Source of the DNA: Bugulina stolonifera
Lineage: Eukaryota; Bryozoa; Gymnolaemata; Cheilostomatida; Bugulidae
DNA: 64,000 nt
NCBI GenBank assembly: GCA_935421135.1
Contig: OW285191.1
Location: 17,004,700 to 17,068,699 of the forward strand
Direction of reading: 5' to 3'
The translations under genes and the position numbers were made by a program. Below are positions 62,251-64,000 of this stretch, piece after piece (the first letter of the stretch is position 1; each line of letters opens with the position of its first letter). The notes under the pieces were generated by a model. The model saw only the letters and a list, made by a program, of their open reading frames with translations. It was not told the DNA's origin and did no database searches.

Positions 62251-62697
62251 ATTTTTAGTAGGCTAAGCGAGATCAAACCCTACCTGTTTCAATTTATAGC
62301 AACTGATTCGGTGACTAACAGTATAAGAACCAAATCAAAATTATACGCCAGTGGCAAAGAAATACGTGGCAATTTATTGAATTGTTATTCATTGTGAAGC
62401 TCCCATTGTATTGAGCAAGCAACAATAATACAGTAATAAAAGTAACAAATACAGCGAGTCCAGTCTCTGTTGGTAAAGTTCAATAGTTGAAGGAAGACTA
62501 CTGGATTGTCTCCAGTAAATCAGCCAATGGCTGTATGTTATAACAACTAGTTGTTACAATAGTAACCAGTAAATTATCACAATTGTCAATAGCATAAAGT
62601 TGTAGAGAAGATAACTCTATGCTCCATGGTCAATCGCGAGAGGCGACTGTGGTTGGGTGAGAGCGGACAACTTATAAAATAACGAGAAGATTGCAGT
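62251..62697. other. Stretch between the hAT MITE and the inverted canopy 5' copy
   Basis: A 48-codon plus-strand frame (about 62258-62397, containing KLYASGKEIRGNL) follows an acceptor-like TTTTTAG that is part of the MITE target duplication. It has no recognisable homology and is not called as a gene. Confidence 0.35.
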
Positions 62698-62804
62698 GTC
62701 AAGTACATGTATATGAAATACCGAGTTGACTGCTGAGAACTTGTCATCATAAATTTGGTGGTCTGGAAATTCTATTGACCTACAGAAATACTCATGTTAA
62801 AATA
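62698..62804 (+). pseudogene. Inverted partial copy of the canopy-like gene's 5' end
   Basis: This segment matches the reverse complement of 61348-61450, which spans the 5' flank and first codons of the canopy-like gene. Shared blocks include GACTGCTGAGAAC, TCATCATAAATTTGG, ATTGACCTACAGA and CTCATGTTAAAAT. The start ATG (62794) is kept but is followed by TTA AAA TAG, so the copied reading frame closes after three codons. Homology stops just past that point. Confidence 0.75.
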
Positions 62805-64000
62805 GTAAGTGGTTGTGCTGTACACTACCCATCCTTTTGTCAGGTCTCCCCAGTCCCCACTTAGGAGGATACTCCAGATTTTGAAACTCCTCTGCTTCTA
62901 CTTTGCTAAAACCCCCCTATTTCTTCCAAATTTTTACTAAAAATGTAGCTTCTAGTATAAAAGCTAACCAATCCAATAAATATAATATCAAAGCAATGCA
63001 AAGCAATGGTGTTCAGTAACCTAAGTTACTAAAGAGGTCATTAAGTGCACTGCATATGGTGCAGGTGGTGGCATTTCTGTGGCTTATATATCATGAGGAT
63101 AGAAAGAACATTTAAAAGTGTAAGCATGAGGCAGCCACTCAATCTGCTAATATAGGGATAGTATTAGTAATAGGTTGCAGGCCAGTGTTATTATGACTTT
63201 GGTACTGAATAACTATGGATTATTTCCACTTTGTACAACAAAGTGAAACAACATTTTTAGAAAGTTACTATTAACTGCTTAACTCAATTATTACATCCAA
63301 AATTTTTGCTGCATGAGCAGCCCCTCCACTTGCCCCTATCCTCCATCTTTGGAGCAGCAATAACTTGGCAAGTATGCTATAATATGGTGCAAATGGGATA
63401 TTCTGTGGCTCATGGGAGGGGCAGGTGGTGAATGATCATGATCTTAGAAAGTACATAACAGTTCATATCTCTTCAGCATGAGGCAGCTGCTCAGTCTACT
63501 GAAACCAGCTATTATTACTTAGAAAGCTGGTATTGTACATGTACACTGTGCCATTATACTGTGTTATACTGGGTCGTATTATATCTTCAGGCCTATATGA
63601 GATGATGCAGAAAATTTACTCTTTTTCTGTGCTGCTCCAAGGCTGAGTGTGAGGAAATTGATGATGGATCTGAAGTGAAAAGATCAGCTCAGAGGAGGAC
63701 GTGTGAGAGCTGATGTGGTCCAGGGGAAGATGGCACTCAGGCTTACTGAGTCTCCCTGATTCAGCAGGAGACTCCCTGATTTTCAACTCAAATTTAGGTA
63801 CCCCACCCCACCCAAAATGGACACCCCCACCCAAATGCTGAATCTCCCTGATTTTCATCAGTCGAACTTGGCAAGCCTGATGGCACTTAAGTCTAATGCA
63901 ATGTATATAATATACAGTGTTTATACCCACTAGCTACATTATAATTATTATACATGTATGATCATAAAATGGAGTAGCTATAATATTAATTATTGGAATA
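62805..64000. other. Gene-poor right edge with diverged direct repeats
   Basis: Two related blocks, about 63045-63165 and 63375-63500, share TATGGTGCA, TTCTGTGGCT and GCATGAGGCAGC. Near 63720-63880 are repeats of a CTCCCTGATT motif and C-rich ACCCCACCC runs that look like transposon debris. No exon or RNA gene was recognised. Confidence 0.5.

Noticed and set aside
63616..63930. 104-codon minus-strand frame at the right edge
   Set aside because: It is low-complexity, with repeated CTCCCTGATT motifs and no recognisable domain; probably transposon debris.

Overview
The window is animal nuclear DNA, AT-rich, with intron-split genes, GT/AG splice sites and many transposons and minisatellites. The gene content (an ADAM10/17-type metalloprotease, COG8, ATG2, mitochondrial MRPL1 and COX7C, an alpha-tubulin-like gene and a canopy-type ER protein) fits an invertebrate metazoan. 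The compact layout and abundant TACATG palindromes would suit a sponge or another early-branching animal, but the sequence alone does not settle this.

Layout. 1-1025 is a perfect 10-bp satellite. 1405-5156 (minus) is a small unrecognised gene with a 110-bp tandem array in one intron. 7624-29620 (minus) is a complete ATG2 lipid-transfer/autophagy gene of roughly 38 exons; one of its introns holds a 5.2-kb element with kilobase-long terminal inverted repeats (14698-19925). 30496-34617 (minus) is MRPL1, with a tRNA-derived SINE in an intron. MRPL1 is head to head with COX7C (36418-37420, plus). Then on plus come a divergent alpha-tubulin (37961-41389), COG8 (42434-49425) and an ADAM10/17-like sheddase (50536-60421) whose penultimate coding intron contains a nearly complete LINE inserted in antisense, with an intact 935-residue endonuclease/reverse-transcriptase frame. 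A single-exon canopy-like ER protein (60763-61362, minus) is convergent with the ADAM gene. Upstream of it are a hAT-type MITE (61718-62250) and an inverted partial copy of its own 5' end (62698-62804). No tRNA, rRNA or CRISPR locus was seen.

The genes are ordinary housekeeping and membrane-traffic genes with no obvious joint pathway, although MRPL1 and COX7C share a divergent intergenic region and both act in mitochondria. The most unusual signal is structural: at three exon-intron junctions (23.2-23.5 kb and 21.4 kb in ATG2; 55.7 kb in the ADAM gene) the 5' splice site itself lies inside a tandem repeat. This creates ladders of duplicate donors, and all but the exon-proximal one follow an in-frame stop codon.

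Gene models were assembled by hand from splice sites, reading phase and remembered family sequences; no alignment or transcript was available.
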